A DNA stretch of 64,000 bases, taken from assembly GCA_024226935.1 (NCBI GenBank), contig JAAELK010000509.1, positions 96,383 to 160,382 of the forward strand, read 5' to 3'. Both the position numbers and the translations under genes were made by a program. The DNA comes from Desulfobacteraceae bacterium. Lineage in GTDB: Bacteria; Desulfobacterota; Desulfobacteria; Desulfobacterales; Desulfobacteraceae. The notes below the pieces were generated by a model, which saw only the letters and a list, made by a program, of their open reading frames with translations, did no database searches and was not told the origin of the DNA. This document shows, piece after piece, positions 45,219 to 54,141 of this stretch (positions are counted from its first letter, which is position 1; each line of letters begins with the position of its first letter).

Positions 45219-47666
45219 TTATCCAAGCACTTCACGTATCTTTTGGGAAAGATCTTTCAGGACAACCGGTTTTAATATAAACCCCTTAATACCCAGGGAC
45301 ATAGCTTTTTCTTCGGATATTTTTTTACTAAATCCCGTGCAAAGCAGTATTGGGATATCAGAACGTATTTTAAATAATTGAGCTGACAGCTTATCTCCAG
45401 GTATATTCGGCATTCCCATATCGGTGATAATAAGATCAAATTTATCAGGTGCTGCACGGAAAGCTTCAAGAGCTTCAAGGCTGCTGGCATATGAAGTAAC
45501 CTGATATCCCAGGCGCTTGAGCATCTTTTTTTCCATTGTAAGAATCGCTTTTTCATCATCTATAAGCAAAATTTTCTCAGTGCCGTATTGGATAGGTTCT
45601 TCAATCTGGATATTCTTTTTTTCAGAAAAACTTTTTACTATGGGGAAATAAATGTAAAATTGCGTTCCAAAACCTAGTTCACTATAAACCTGGATAGTTC
45701 CCCCTACACTTTCAACAATACCGTGAACAACCGACAATCCCATTCCAGTACCCTGGCCTTTGCCCTTGGTGGTAAAAAAAGGGTCAAAGATTTTTTGCGT
45801 TAAATTTTTATCAATCCCCTTGCCTGTATCAGCTATCATTAAACAAGCATAAGCTCCGGGCATCATATCAATGGTTATTATATCGGACTCACCCAATTGT
45901 ACTTCTTTGAGACTTACTTTCAATTGGCCGCCCGCATCCTCCATGGCATGGTAAGCATTGGTTATAAGATTCATTACAACCTGATGAATCTGTGTGGGAT
46001 CGGCCTTGATTTTCCCGCAGTCTTTCTGGATATCGTGTTTAATTTCAATTGTAGCCGAAATTGAAGATCGGATAAGTTTTAATGCCTCCTTGATAATAGG
46101 TTGTATCTTCATCAGTATAAATTCTCTATTTTCTTGACGTGAAAATGTAAGAATCTGTTGTATCAGATCTTTAGCTCTCAGGGTGCCAGAATAAATTTTC
46201 TTCAGGCTATCCTGGAATGGACTGTCTTCAGCAATATCTTGCATCAGCATCTCCGTATGACCCATGACAGGAAAGAGGATATTGTTAAAATCATGGGCTA
46301 TACCTCCTGCAAGTGTACCAATAGTTTCCATCTTCTGGGCCTGCTGGAGTTGGATTCTAAGTTTTTCTTTTTCGTTTTTTGTCTGTATACTGGCGGTTAT
46401 GTCTTCAATTATACCAATACCTCCTTCAACAACCCCTGTCCTGGAAAAAACCGGATTAAATACCAATCTTACCTGTGAAACTTTATTTGCCGTCACGGAC
46501 TTGTATTCACCATCAAATTTGGCAGTACTGCCTTTAAGGGCTTTTTCCAAAGCATGAACGATATTTATTTCAGGAAGATCAAGCATATTCAATCCCAGCA
46601 ATAATTTTTTGGATGAACCGATAATATCAACAAAATTATCATTACAAGCCGTGATAACCCCATTATTATCGAAATGGAGAATCCCAAGTGGAGCATGTTC
46701 AAAAATTAATCTAAATTTATTTTCACTTTCCCGCAATGCCTTTTCATTTTCACTAAGTTCGTCAGTACGTATTTTGACCTGGTTCCGAAGCACCCTCATC
46801 CAAATAAATAAAAAAATTAAAATTGCCGCTGCCGTTGATACAATTATTGCCAATAATTTATAGGGCAATTTAAAATTTACCTTGATATCACCAAGCCACT
46901 TATTCAATAGATCATAATATATGGAATGATGATCTTTTCGCCATTTGGACAAATGCAAATCAATTTTGTCCAACAAATGACGGTTATAGTTTTCAGGTGC
47001 CGCAAAAACCGCATTACCGGGAGTAAAGATGATTGGAGTGGGATAAATGTTATATCTTCTTTTAAGAAACTCCCCGTTTATGTTGTTGATCACACCGGCA
47101 TCGGCTTTGCCGGCTAAAATCAGCTGACAGACACCATCGTAAGTTTTGGCGTTGATAAAATCAGATTTTATATTAAACTCACGAGTTAACCACTTGAACC
47201 GTTCGGCATTTATATCCTTTTCCATTACGGCAAGCGTTTTTCCTTCCAGATCAAGAATATTAACGATGCCCGAATCCTGCCTTGTATATACCTGTCCCCA
47301 TGCTGTTACCACCGGTTCTTTTGAAAAATCAAAAATTTTATCCCGCTCTTTAGAATAGATAATACTGACCATCAAATCGATGTCTCCGTCCCTGAGACGC
47401 TCAAGATTTCCTGACCAGGTGTCCAGAACAAATTTAAGATTCCAATTTTCAACTTTAGCTATTTCTCGAATAATATCCGGGTATATTCCCTGGGCAACAC
47501 CCTGGTCATCAACGTAACTGAGCGGCGCATTCTGGAATATGCCCACACGAATCACCGGCTTTTTCTGGATCGCAAAAAGCCATTCTTGTTGAAACAAAAA
47601 AAATAATAGTATAAGGAAAATACTTTTATATAAAAACGAGATATGGGGAAAAGTCATAGTTTTCAT
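45219..47666 (-). CDS. Hybrid sensor histidine kinase with periplasmic solute-binding domain
   Basis: 815 aa. An N-terminal signal/TM helix is followed by a periplasmic SBP_bac_3 domain (about 35-260, IRVGIFQNAPLSYVDDQGVA). TM2 is at about 273-297. A cytoplasmic PAS domain (about 318-435) follows, then HisKA with the phosphoacceptor in GTLAGGIAHDFNNI. An HATPase_c domain (NLITNAYHAME; GKGIDKNLTQKIFDPFF; GTGMGLSVVHGIV) and a C-terminal receiver with phosphoacceptor Asp in LIITDMGMPNI complete it. 6 bp downstream of the MCP gene and last in the hydrogenase-MCP operon. It has no discrete cognate regulator beside it, so output may be its own receiver or a remote partner. Confidence 0.92.
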   Translation of the reverse strand: MKTMTFPHISFLYKSIFLILLFFLFQQEWLFAIQKKPVIRVGIFQNAPLSYVDDQGVAQGIYPDIIREIAKVENWNLKFVLDTWSGNLERLRDGDIDLMVSIIYSKERDKIFDFSKEPVVTAWGQVYTRQDSGIVNILDLEGKTLAVMEKDINAERFKWLTREFNIKSDFINAKTYDGVCQLILAGKADAGVINNINGEFLKRRYNIYPTPIIFTPGNAVFAAPENYNRHLLDKIDLHLSKWRKDHHSIYYDLLNKWLGDIKVNFKLPYKLLAIIVSTAAAILIFLFIWMRVLRNQVKIRTDELSENEKALRESENKFRLIFEHAPLGILHFDNNGVITACNDNFVDIIGSSKKLLLGLNMLDLPEINIVHALEKALKGSTAKFDGEYKSVTANKVSQVRLVFNPVFSRTGVVEGGIGIIEDITASIQTKNEKEKLRIQLQQAQKMETIGTLAGGIAHDFNNILFPVMGHTEMLMQDIAEDSPFQDSLKKIYSGTLRAKDLIQQILTFSRQENREFILMKIQPIIKEALKLIRSSISATIEIKHDIQKDCGKIKADPTQIHQVVMNLITNAYHAMEDAGGQLKVSLKEVQLGESDIITIDMMPGAYACLMIADTGKGIDKNLTQKIFDPFFTTKGKGQGTGMGLSVVHGIVESVGGTIQVYSELGFGTQFYIYFPIVKSFSEKKNIQIEEPIQYGTEKILLIDDEKAILTMEKKMLKRLGYQVTSYASSLEALEAFRAAPDKFDLIITDMGMPNIPGDKLSAQLFKIRSDIPILLCTGFSKKISEEKAMSLGIKGFILKPVVLKDLSQKIREVLG

Positions 47667-47672
47667 GGTATT

Positions 47673-49088
47673 CTAATAACCTTGTGTCCCACGTATTAAA
47701 TTTATTAAACTATCAATATCTTTATTTAATTTATTAAACTGTAATTGCATTTCATTAGAAACAGAAGATGCCTTTTTCGAATCTTCCACATTATTTTGAG
47801 TCAACTGACCAAGTTCACTGACAGCCGTTGATAATTTGGAAATATCAGCAGATTGATCCTTTGATGCCGAAGCAATTTGATTTATCAATGTAACTGCTTT
47901 ACCGGTTTTTTCTTCCGAAATAGTAAATGATTCACTTGCTTTTTGCACAAATTCAACACCCGTGGAAACCCTGGCATTTGAACCTTCCAACAACAGGGTT
48001 ATATTATTAGCGGCTTCCGAAGCTCTCAGGGCTAAATTCCTGACTTCATCGGCCACAACGGCAAAACCAGCTCCTGCTTCACCAGCCCTGGCGGCTTCTA
48101 CAGCCGCATTCAGTGCCAACAGATTTGTTTGAAAGGCAATTGCTTCTATGAGTTTAAGGGTCGATGCTGTTTCCTTATTGGTCTCTTCAATTTTCTCCAT
48201 TGCATTTTTAAGGCCATTCATGGTTGTATTTGAGGCGATCATCACCTTATTGGTTTCACACATGATATCATCGGCCGAGGCTGCACTGGCTGTATTCATA
48301 TTGGTCATACCATCCAGTTTTTCCAATGATGCCGATGTTTTTTCCAAGGAAGATGCCGCAAGAGCTGCATTATCAGACAGGGATTCACTGCTTGATGCGG
48401 ATAAAGAAGCCGCCCTTCCAACACTCTTTGCACTGGAACTTAAGTTGTTGATGACTTGATTAACAGGATTGCTTACCATTTTTCGCATAACCAATAATAT
48501 GATGCAACTAATGATAATTAAGAGAATAAAAGAACCACCGGATGTAAAATACTTCAGGCGTGTGATTACACTATTGAGTGAATCCAGATTATATGCCAGT
48601 GACAAAACCCCTCCAATATCTCCATTTTCCCACTTGGGATGGCAGCGGATGCAATCTGGCACCACCCATTGAGGTCCATATATTGTCAGGCTTGAATCGG
48701 TTTCAAAAATAATTGGTTCCTTTGACTGGCGTATAAAATTAAGTAGTTGCTCGGACAGGGCAGGCACACCGATAACATCATTAGAAGACAGGTTAACCTC
48801 ACCTTGTTTATCATAGAGATTAACCCCTATCACACCTCTGATCTCTTTTTGGTGATGTAATAATTTTTGAAAGTTTTTCATCTGCCCTCTTTCAAGAGAG
48901 CCTTTAACTCCGTCTTCAAATGAATTAAAAAGGGTTTGAACCGAGTCTGCATAGGTAGAACGCATTTGCCTTCCAACAAAACCGTTCAACAATACAACGG
49001 CTGCTACCAGAGAAAGAAACAGCACAAAAAGAACGACAAAGATTACTCTGTAGGTTACCGAAAATCGAGTAAAAAATTTTTGATTCAT
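47673..49088 (-). CDS. Methyl-accepting chemotaxis protein with periplasmic CxxCH haem motif
   Basis: 471 aa. TM1 is at about 13-36 and the periplasmic sensor at about 38-180. The sensor contains [12 protein letters not shown], giving a c-type haem CxxCH with Cys146, Cys149 and His150 next to a DUF3365-like ending ([14 protein letters not shown]). TM2 is at about 184-203. The cytoplasmic signalling domain has the hairpin tip [20 protein letters not shown] and [17 protein letters not shown]. No CheR-tethering pentapeptide is at the C-terminus (GTQGY). The ATG overlaps the hydrogenase small-subunit stop (ATGA) with GGAGGG just upstream. Haem-containing MCPs such as DcrA of Desulfovibrio sense redox or oxygen; the ligand here is unknown. 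Confidence 0.93.
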   Translation of the reverse strand: MNQKFFTRFSVTYRVIFVVLFVLFLSLVAAVVLLNGFVGRQMRSTYADSVQTLFNSFEDGVKGSLERGQMKNFQKLLHHQKEIRGVIGVNLYDKQGEVNLSSNDVIGVPALSEQLLNFIRQSKEPIIFETDSSLTIYGPQWVVPDCIRCHPKWENGDIGGVLSLAYNLDSLNSVITRLKYFTSGGSFILLIIISCIILLVMRKMVSNPVNQVINNLSSSAKSVGRAASLSASSSESLSDNAALAASSLEKTSASLEKLDGMTNMNTASAASADDIMCETNKVMIASNTTMNGLKNAMEKIEETNKETASTLKLIEAIAFQTNLLALNAAVEAARAGEAGAGFAVVADEVRNLALRASEAANNITLLLEGSNARVSTGVEFVQKASESFTISEEKTGKAVTLINQIASASKDQSADISKLSTAVSELGQLTQNNVEDSKKASSVSNEMQLQFNKLNKDIDSLINLIRGTQGY

Positions 49089-50017
49089 TTATTACCCTCC
49101 GAAGTTCTTAAAACTGCCTTTTCAAAAGATCTATAAAATGGAAAATTCTTTTTTGATGCAAACATGGGGGATGCACAACCGATACAAGGAGCATTTGCAC
49201 CTATACACCATGTTTGCCCGCCGTTCCACCATCTGGTAGGACAGTCTGCATGGGTATCCGGACCAAGACAGCCTAATTTAAAAAGGCATCCTTTTTGACC
49301 CAGGCTCTGGGCAAATATTTCTTGTTGAAAGTCATGATATCTCGGACAAATTTCATGGACCTTGCGGTGGAAAAATGATTTAGGCCGGCCATTGATCAGT
49401 TCGGGTAATCCAACCTGAACCAGGTGGATGATGGTTTTCCATACCCAATCAGGATGAACTGAACATCCCGGGATATCAATCAGCAGGGGATTTAACTTTT
49501 TTCGCTTATAAAATTCTTTTAAACTGACGGCATCGGTCAAATTACCTTCTGCGGCCGGTATACCGCCATAGGTAGCACAAGTACCGATGGCAACGGCACC
49601 GCTCATGGTCTTGGCGGCAGCTGTTAAATAATGGTCCAGGGGTCTTTTCCCGATGACACAGGCCTCGGGCATTCCCCATGGTATGGCTCCCTCAAAGGCA
49701 AGAAAGTACTCCCCGGCCCGACCTGCAATATATTCTTCAATGAGATTAAGGGCCTGTTTTCCCGATGTGGCGGAAAGATCTGCGTGGAAAGATAATTTTG
49801 AATACCGAGTGATCATGGAAACCGCATTGGGAGACTCTGCCTGGAGCAATGAGATAGAACAACCGGTACATGATTGCCCCTGCAGATAAATCAGCCTGGG
49901 AACCGTTTTATAATCAATTTTTTTTAAGGCGGCACTTATAACAGTGGGAAAATTTGAAATACCAAAGGAAACACTTAAACATGCAGCCATTTTCAAAAAT
50001 TCACGTCTATCAATCAT
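49085..50017 (-). CDS. [NiFe]-hydrogenase small subunit, Tat-exported
   Basis: 310 aa. A twin-arginine signal ([12 protein letters not shown], residues 3-14) directs it to the periplasm, carrying the folded large subunit. Proximal cluster ligands are Cys50 and Cys53 (GQSCTGCS), Cys147 (GTCATYGG) and Cys185 (PGCSVHP). The distal cluster uses His221, Cys224, Cys244 and Cys250. The medial site has Cys259, Cys271, Cys278 and Cys281; standard group 1 enzymes have Pro at the second place, giving [3Fe-4S], so a [4Fe-4S] cluster is predicted here. There is no C-terminal membrane anchor. It lies 58 bp after the large subunit and is coupled to the MCP gene by a 4-bp overlap. Confidence 0.93.
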   Translation of the reverse strand: MIDRREFLKMAACLSVSFGISNFPTVISAALKKIDYKTVPRLIYLQGQSCTGCSISLLQAESPNAVSMITRYSKLSFHADLSATSGKQALNLIEEYIAGRAGEYFLAFEGAIPWGMPEACVIGKRPLDHYLTAAAKTMSGAVAIGTCATYGGIPAAEGNLTDAVSLKEFYKRKKLNPLLIDIPGCSVHPDWVWKTIIHLVQVGLPELINGRPKSFFHRKVHEICPRYHDFQQEIFAQSLGQKGCLFKLGCLGPDTHADCPTRWWNGGQTWCIGANAPCIGCASPMFASKKNFPFYRSFEKAVLRTSEGNK

Positions 50018-50075
50018 AAATTTACTCCCAACAAAAAAAATTAAAGTTTCAATTCTAAATAAAGCGCTTTATTTG

Positions 50076-51587
50076 CTAATGAACTGCACACCCCAGACAC
50101 GGATCAAAAGAATGTACAATTCTGTTGGATTCAATCTGTTCTTCGGGGTTTGCAACCCTGGTGCCTATCAATGCCGATTCAAGTGCCCCCGACTGGTCCT
50201 TATCGTCCATGGGGGAGCAGTTCCAGGTGGTGGGAACCACGCATTCATATTTTTCTATTTTATAATTTTCAACCCTGATATAATGAAGTAATGCCCCACG
50301 GGATGCTTCCGTGGCTCCGAATCCTTCCCCTGATCTGGGAAGATCGTATTGGGCCATATATAGTCCCCCGATATCTATGCGTTCAATTTCATCAAGCAAA
50401 AAATCAGCAACCACCACGGCAGTTATGGCCCGGCACAAATGTCTTCCCAGAACTGAATTCAAATTATCGGCCTGGATGCCCGCCATCCCGGCAAATTTAT
50501 CCACCAATTTTCTAACTTGAACATTATTGTTTTGAAGGTAATCCACAAGTATTCTAGCTGTGGGGCCAACCTCCATCACTTTTCCCTGATATCTTGGTGC
50601 CTTTACCCATGAATATGCGTTGGACTTGTGGACAGAAGGAATCAATTCCCCATCTTTTACTTTCAGGCCCGACGGCGATGAATACCTGGAATATTTTACA
50701 TCTTCCCGGATGGCATCAAAATCAACCTGAGCCATCCTTTTTCCTGACAACACTCCAGATGCAAACAATCGTTTGCTGTCAAGTTCAGGCCCAAGGGGCA
50801 TGAGCCCGAAGGAAAGAAAACCGCCACGGCTTTGACCAATACTCCAATATTTGGGAAAAGCTGCCGCCACGGCCAAAATATCAGGAATATACTTTTTGTG
50901 AATAAAGTCGCGAACTTCCAAAATCAATGACCTGTAGGAAGCAAGGTAATCCATGGTTGGCTCCTGGGTACACCCCCCGGGAAAAATCGCCGTGGCATGG
51001 GGAAACTTCCCCCCGAAGATGGCCGATGCCTTATTGGCTTTCTTTTGAATTTCCAAAGACTCAATATAATGTTTCAAGGCACCAATATTTATCTCATCAT
51101 CGGAAATATACCGGCCCGACAGCCTTGGTAAAAATGGGGCTGCAGGAAAAGACGATTTCGAGGCGAGCTCTGCTTTTACCCAATCTTTAAGAGTGACTAA
51201 ATCGGAATCCGAACCTTTATACTTAAGAATTGCAGTCACATCAACAAAATCAAGACCACAAAGTTGATAAAAGTGCAGCAGATAATCATAAAGATGATTT
51301 GCCCCCTGGATCAGATTATGCAGAATACGACCATTGGGAGGAACTTTCAGCCCGTATGCATTCTCCTGGGCATAGGAAGATGCAATGCCGTGGGCGTAGG
51401 GACATACACCACAAATTCGCTGGGTGATCTGCTGGGCATCCAAAGGGTCCCTGCCCCGGAGCAAAACCTCGAAGCCTCTAAACATTTCGCCCACACTTTT
51501 CGCGTTTGTAATAACATTGTTTTCAACCGTCGTATGAATGCTAAGATGTCCCTCCAGCCGGGTTACAGGACCAATGTCAACTTTCAT
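50076..51587 (-). CDS. [NiFe]-hydrogenase large subunit lacking a C-terminal extension
   Basis: 503 aa. The N-terminal L1 motif RICGVCPYAH (Cys59, Cys62, His66) and C-terminal L2 motif DPCLGC (Cys497, Cys500) supply the four Ni-Fe ligands. The protein ends ...DPCLGCAVH followed directly by TAG, exactly where maturation proteases normally cut a 15-25 residue tail. The enzyme therefore needs no HupD-type processing. That absence is known for regulatory, H2-sensing hydrogenases (HoxC/HupV) and a few others. No hyp or protease gene is in the window. First gene of a four-gene operon with small subunit, MCP and sensor kinase. Confidence 0.94.
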   Translation of the reverse strand: MKVDIGPVTRLEGHLSIHTTVENNVITNAKSVGEMFRGFEVLLRGRDPLDAQQITQRICGVCPYAHGIASSYAQENAYGLKVPPNGRILHNLIQGANHLYDYLLHFYQLCGLDFVDVTAILKYKGSDSDLVTLKDWVKAELASKSSFPAAPFLPRLSGRYISDDEINIGALKHYIESLEIQKKANKASAIFGGKFPHATAIFPGGCTQEPTMDYLASYRSLILEVRDFIHKKYIPDILAVAAAFPKYWSIGQSRGGFLSFGLMPLGPELDSKRLFASGVLSGKRMAQVDFDAIREDVKYSRYSSPSGLKVKDGELIPSVHKSNAYSWVKAPRYQGKVMEVGPTARILVDYLQNNNVQVRKLVDKFAGMAGIQADNLNSVLGRHLCRAITAVVVADFLLDEIERIDIGGLYMAQYDLPRSGEGFGATEASRGALLHYIRVENYKIEKYECVVPTTWNCSPMDDKDQSGALESALIGTRVANPEEQIESNRIVHSFDPCLGCAVH

Positions 51588-52113
51588 AGAACTCCTTATT
51601 TATTGAATAATCACAAATTATAGTTAGACAATTCCGATTCGACGCCTCCTTTCACCAAATAAACTTCCGGGTTCCGACAACCAGAACTTATCGGCCGGAG
51701 AACGCATTCCCAATGCATCTAAAGTTTCGCAACTTTCGTAACAACAATTTCGTAGGTAAATTCCATAAACGCTTAAATCATTTACTGGATCAGGAGGTAT
51801 TATCTCCATAAGATTAATTTATTTTATCAGTCCATGTCAATGTAAATTTGATAATGCTCCATGGGTATGACCCCGGCAAAAAGAAAAGGGGTTGATCTTC
51901 GAGCAATCGGGAAGGTATTGCCATCAAAAAAAGATACAAAATGGTTCTTTGACGGTGCTTACATGTCAACTGATGCCGATACCGGTTTATCAGAGTCATC
52001 AGTGCGATCTCTTGATGGAAAAAGTTATCTCAAGTGGGTAACACCCTATGTCAAAGCAGGTATTTTTTATTAGCCTCGCTCTCTTCAATCCCCAGATATT
52101 TTCTTTCCACCAG
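51588..52113. other. Gene-poor region with two doubtful small frames
   Basis: Upstream of the hydrogenase operon. A 61-codon minus-strand frame (51624-51809, ending WLSEPGSLFGERRRRIGIV) and a 70-codon plus-strand frame (51861-52073, KWFFDGAYMSTDADTG, ending VKAGIFY) are open. Neither has a Shine-Dalgarno or a family I recognise. They may be remnants of lost genes. I see no RNA gene or repeat. The hydrogenase promoter should lie near 51590-51700. Confidence 0.4.
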
Positions 52114-52416
52114 TTAAATATGAGATAAAATTGAAACCGAAGCAAAGCAACTCAAAACACCAATAATTAAAACACCGATATTAAATTTTGTCCGTTGCTC
52201 AACGTTTTTGATTAATATCCAGCCCATTATGATACTTCCAATTGTATCAAAACCCACCATAACTATGAATGAGACAAAAAAGCCCAATGCGAATGTATAC
52301 GCAGATCCATAAACATTGTCAGATGGGATATTTGGATCTATTGTATAAAAAAAGATTAAATACCATAATACGGGAATTACGAAACTGATTAAAACTAGAG
52401 ATCTTGCAAATTTCAA
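52114..52416 (-). CDS. Hypothetical small membrane protein
   Basis: 100 aa with three hydrophobic segments (about 8-25, 40-66 and 80-98). An acidic stretch lies between the first two (TIDPNIPSDNVYG). No family recognised. It is separated by 240 bp from the upstream gene of the PAAR cluster, so it may be independent. Small membrane proteins beside effectors are often immunity proteins; that is only a guess here. Confidence 0.5.
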   Translation of the reverse strand: MKFARSLVLISFVIPVLWYLIFFYTIDPNIPSDNVYGSAYTFALGFFVSFIVMVGFDTIGSIIMGWILIKNVEQRTKFNIGVLIIGVLSCFASVSILSHI

Positions 52417-52655
52417 TATTTTTATCCTTTTTTCTTATAAAAAATGTGACAGCTAATATAAGTGGCTATTTTTAGCCAGGGGGTTAAAGCACCCTTGATA
52501 CTATCAACATCAAAGATACTTTTTCATTTTGCCTAAGTTTTTTTCACTTTTTTATAGTTCATATTTTTAAAATTCCAAACTTTCAAATAATCCAACAAAT
52601 CCTTTTTCACAGTCTGGTTTGTATTCTTTAGCGTGGATTTTCTTCCGGGGCAGTA

Positions 52656-53231
52656 TCAATTACATTCACTCTTTTTAAGTCCAAATTGTTTACCAAACTT
52701 AAATCTTCTGGGAAAAGAGACTTCGGGTTTAAATTTTAAAACCCGTATGGGTATTTCACTTCCAACTTCTATTTGGTTATAAAATTTTTCATACTCAATA
52801 TAGAATTCCGATTCATAGTTGTTTTCAAATTCATACCCATATCCTATGATATAGTGAAACTCTTCAACATATATTCCCTCGGAACCCCTTTTTTCCATAT
52901 AGGAATGATCTTCAACCCGTTTGTCGGTAACAATGGCTGATAAATTGAACCCATATTTTTGAGCAAGCTTTTTTTCATAATAATAGGAAACGCTTGAAGG
53001 CAGGGTGGCTGCCATAACAAAAGTAGAAAAAGCAAAAAACACACCACCAATTAAATACAACCCCCATGCCTTGTCCATCTGTGATGTCCAGGCCAAATAA
53101 ATAGTCAATAAACCCACTAATTGAAAGGGAAGTAAGATGCATATGTCTGGCAGGTGCTCTTGAAGGGCTGCCCCAAAAAACTTGAGCTTCTCATCAAAGG
53201 GAATATCTATGATTTTTCTCTTTTTTTTCAT
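52656..53231 (-). CDS. Hypothetical membrane protein of the PAAR cluster
   Basis: 191 aa. A basic N-terminus MKKKRKIIDIPFDEKLKF precedes two hydrophobic helices (about 28-48 and 57-80). A soluble C-terminal domain of about 105 residues follows (VTDKRVEDHSYMEKRGSEGI; FNYHYIIGY-like aromatic patch). The topology resembles DUF3592-type proteins. It begins 1 bp after the FGE-like lipoprotein, so it is co-expressed with it and the PAAR protein. It might be an immunity protein or an accessory factor; no test is possible from the sequence. Confidence 0.6.
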   Translation of the reverse strand: MKKKRKIIDIPFDEKLKFFGAALQEHLPDICILLPFQLVGLLTIYLAWTSQMDKAWGLYLIGGVFFAFSTFVMAATLPSSVSYYYEKKLAQKYGFNLSAIVTDKRVEDHSYMEKRGSEGIYVEEFHYIIGYGYEFENNYESEFYIEYEKFYNQIEVGSEIPIRVLKFKPEVSFPRRFKFGKQFGLKKSECN

Positions 53232-53232
53232 T

Positions 53233-54138
53233 TTACTTCACCAGAACAGGTTTTTTCTTGTTTAAGACGCATCTGAATCCCATACTCATAGCTGGCAATT
53301 TAAAATATTTAAGTTTTTTATAATAATAAATTTCACGGGAGCTTCTTGTATAAACTGTATTAAAAACCTTGGTATTAGAAAGAGCCCCCCCCCTAAGCAC
53401 CTTTTGACTTCCTGTTTCAGGGCCTTTAGGGTTTTTTACGGGAGAATTTTTATAATAATCATAGCTATACCAGTCCCACACCCACTCCTGGACATTGGTT
53501 GTCATATCGTAGAGCCCCAGGGGATTAGGATCATAACTTCCCACGGGCAGAGTATCGGATAAACCTGAATTTTTTTTCTCATATCTGCCGCTGGGGGTTG
53601 CAAAAACAACATTTTGCCCCCGACTCCTGGCTGCATACTCCCACTGGGCCTCGGTGGGCAAAGAAAATGACTCTCCTGTAATGGAAGAAAGCCAGTCACA
53701 ATAATCCTGGGCCTGCTGCCAGTCCGCCCCCGCAGGATAATTCGGACCTCTTATTTCATACCCATCAAAATCCTGCTGTATCCGTTTTTTCTTTGTAAGG
53801 GAGGTATAAAAATCATAGTCAGCATAGGTTACCTCATATTTTTGAATGCTGTAGCTGTCCAGCTCCACCCTGTGGGTAAAACTTACTTCCGGGGATGTGG
53901 ACCAGTAACCCTTCTCCTTGTTGCCGTTTTCATCCACTGCAACGGAGGGTTTTTCCCCCATTTCAAAACTGCCCCCCTTTACAAAGACAAGGTTTTTATA
54001 GACAGACTGGATAAACTTTTCTTTTGCAAGTTCCAATTTTTGTTTGTTTCTATCTGCCTGGCATCCGCCTTGAAGTAGAATCAAGACGAGGATGAGCCCT
54101 GGCAAAAGCAGTGCTTTTTTATAATTCATATGTTTCAA
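53233..54138 (-). CDS. FGE-sulfatase (SUMF1)-domain lipoprotein
   Basis: 301 aa. A signal peptide with lipobox LQGGC (Cys at about 26) is followed by a SUMF1/FGE-like domain (about 50-295): FVKGGSFEMGEKP, YEVTYADYDFYTS, LPTEAQWEYAARSRGQ, DMTTNVQEWVWDWYSYDYY, VLRGGALSN and MGFRCVLN. The catalytic Cys pair of true formylglycine-generating enzymes is missing from the expected C-terminal region, so it is probably a binding or structural variant. It starts 3 bp after the PAAR gene. FGE-domain proteins accompany some T6SS cargo genes. Confidence 0.85.
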   Translation of the reverse strand: MKHMNYKKALLLPGLILVLILLQGGCQADRNKQKLELAKEKFIQSVYKNLVFVKGGSFEMGEKPSVAVDENGNKEKGYWSTSPEVSFTHRVELDSYSIQKYEVTYADYDFYTSLTKKKRIQQDFDGYEIRGPNYPAGADWQQAQDYCDWLSSITGESFSLPTEAQWEYAARSRGQNVVFATPSGRYEKKNSGLSDTLPVGSYDPNPLGLYDMTTNVQEWVWDWYSYDYYKNSPVKNPKGPETGSQKVLRGGALSNTKVFNTVYTRSSREIYYYKKLKYFKLPAMSMGFRCVLNKKKPVLVK

Positions 54139-54141
54139 ATC

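Noticed and set aside
50076..50081. Large hydrogenase subunit truncated by a mutation
   Set aside because: It ends at exactly the family's mature C-terminus (…CAVH), as in regulatory hydrogenases; a random stop landing there is unlikely, though not excluded.
53233..54138. True formylglycine-generating enzyme
   Set aside because: No catalytic Cys pair in the region where FGE has it, and no sulfatase gene adjacent.
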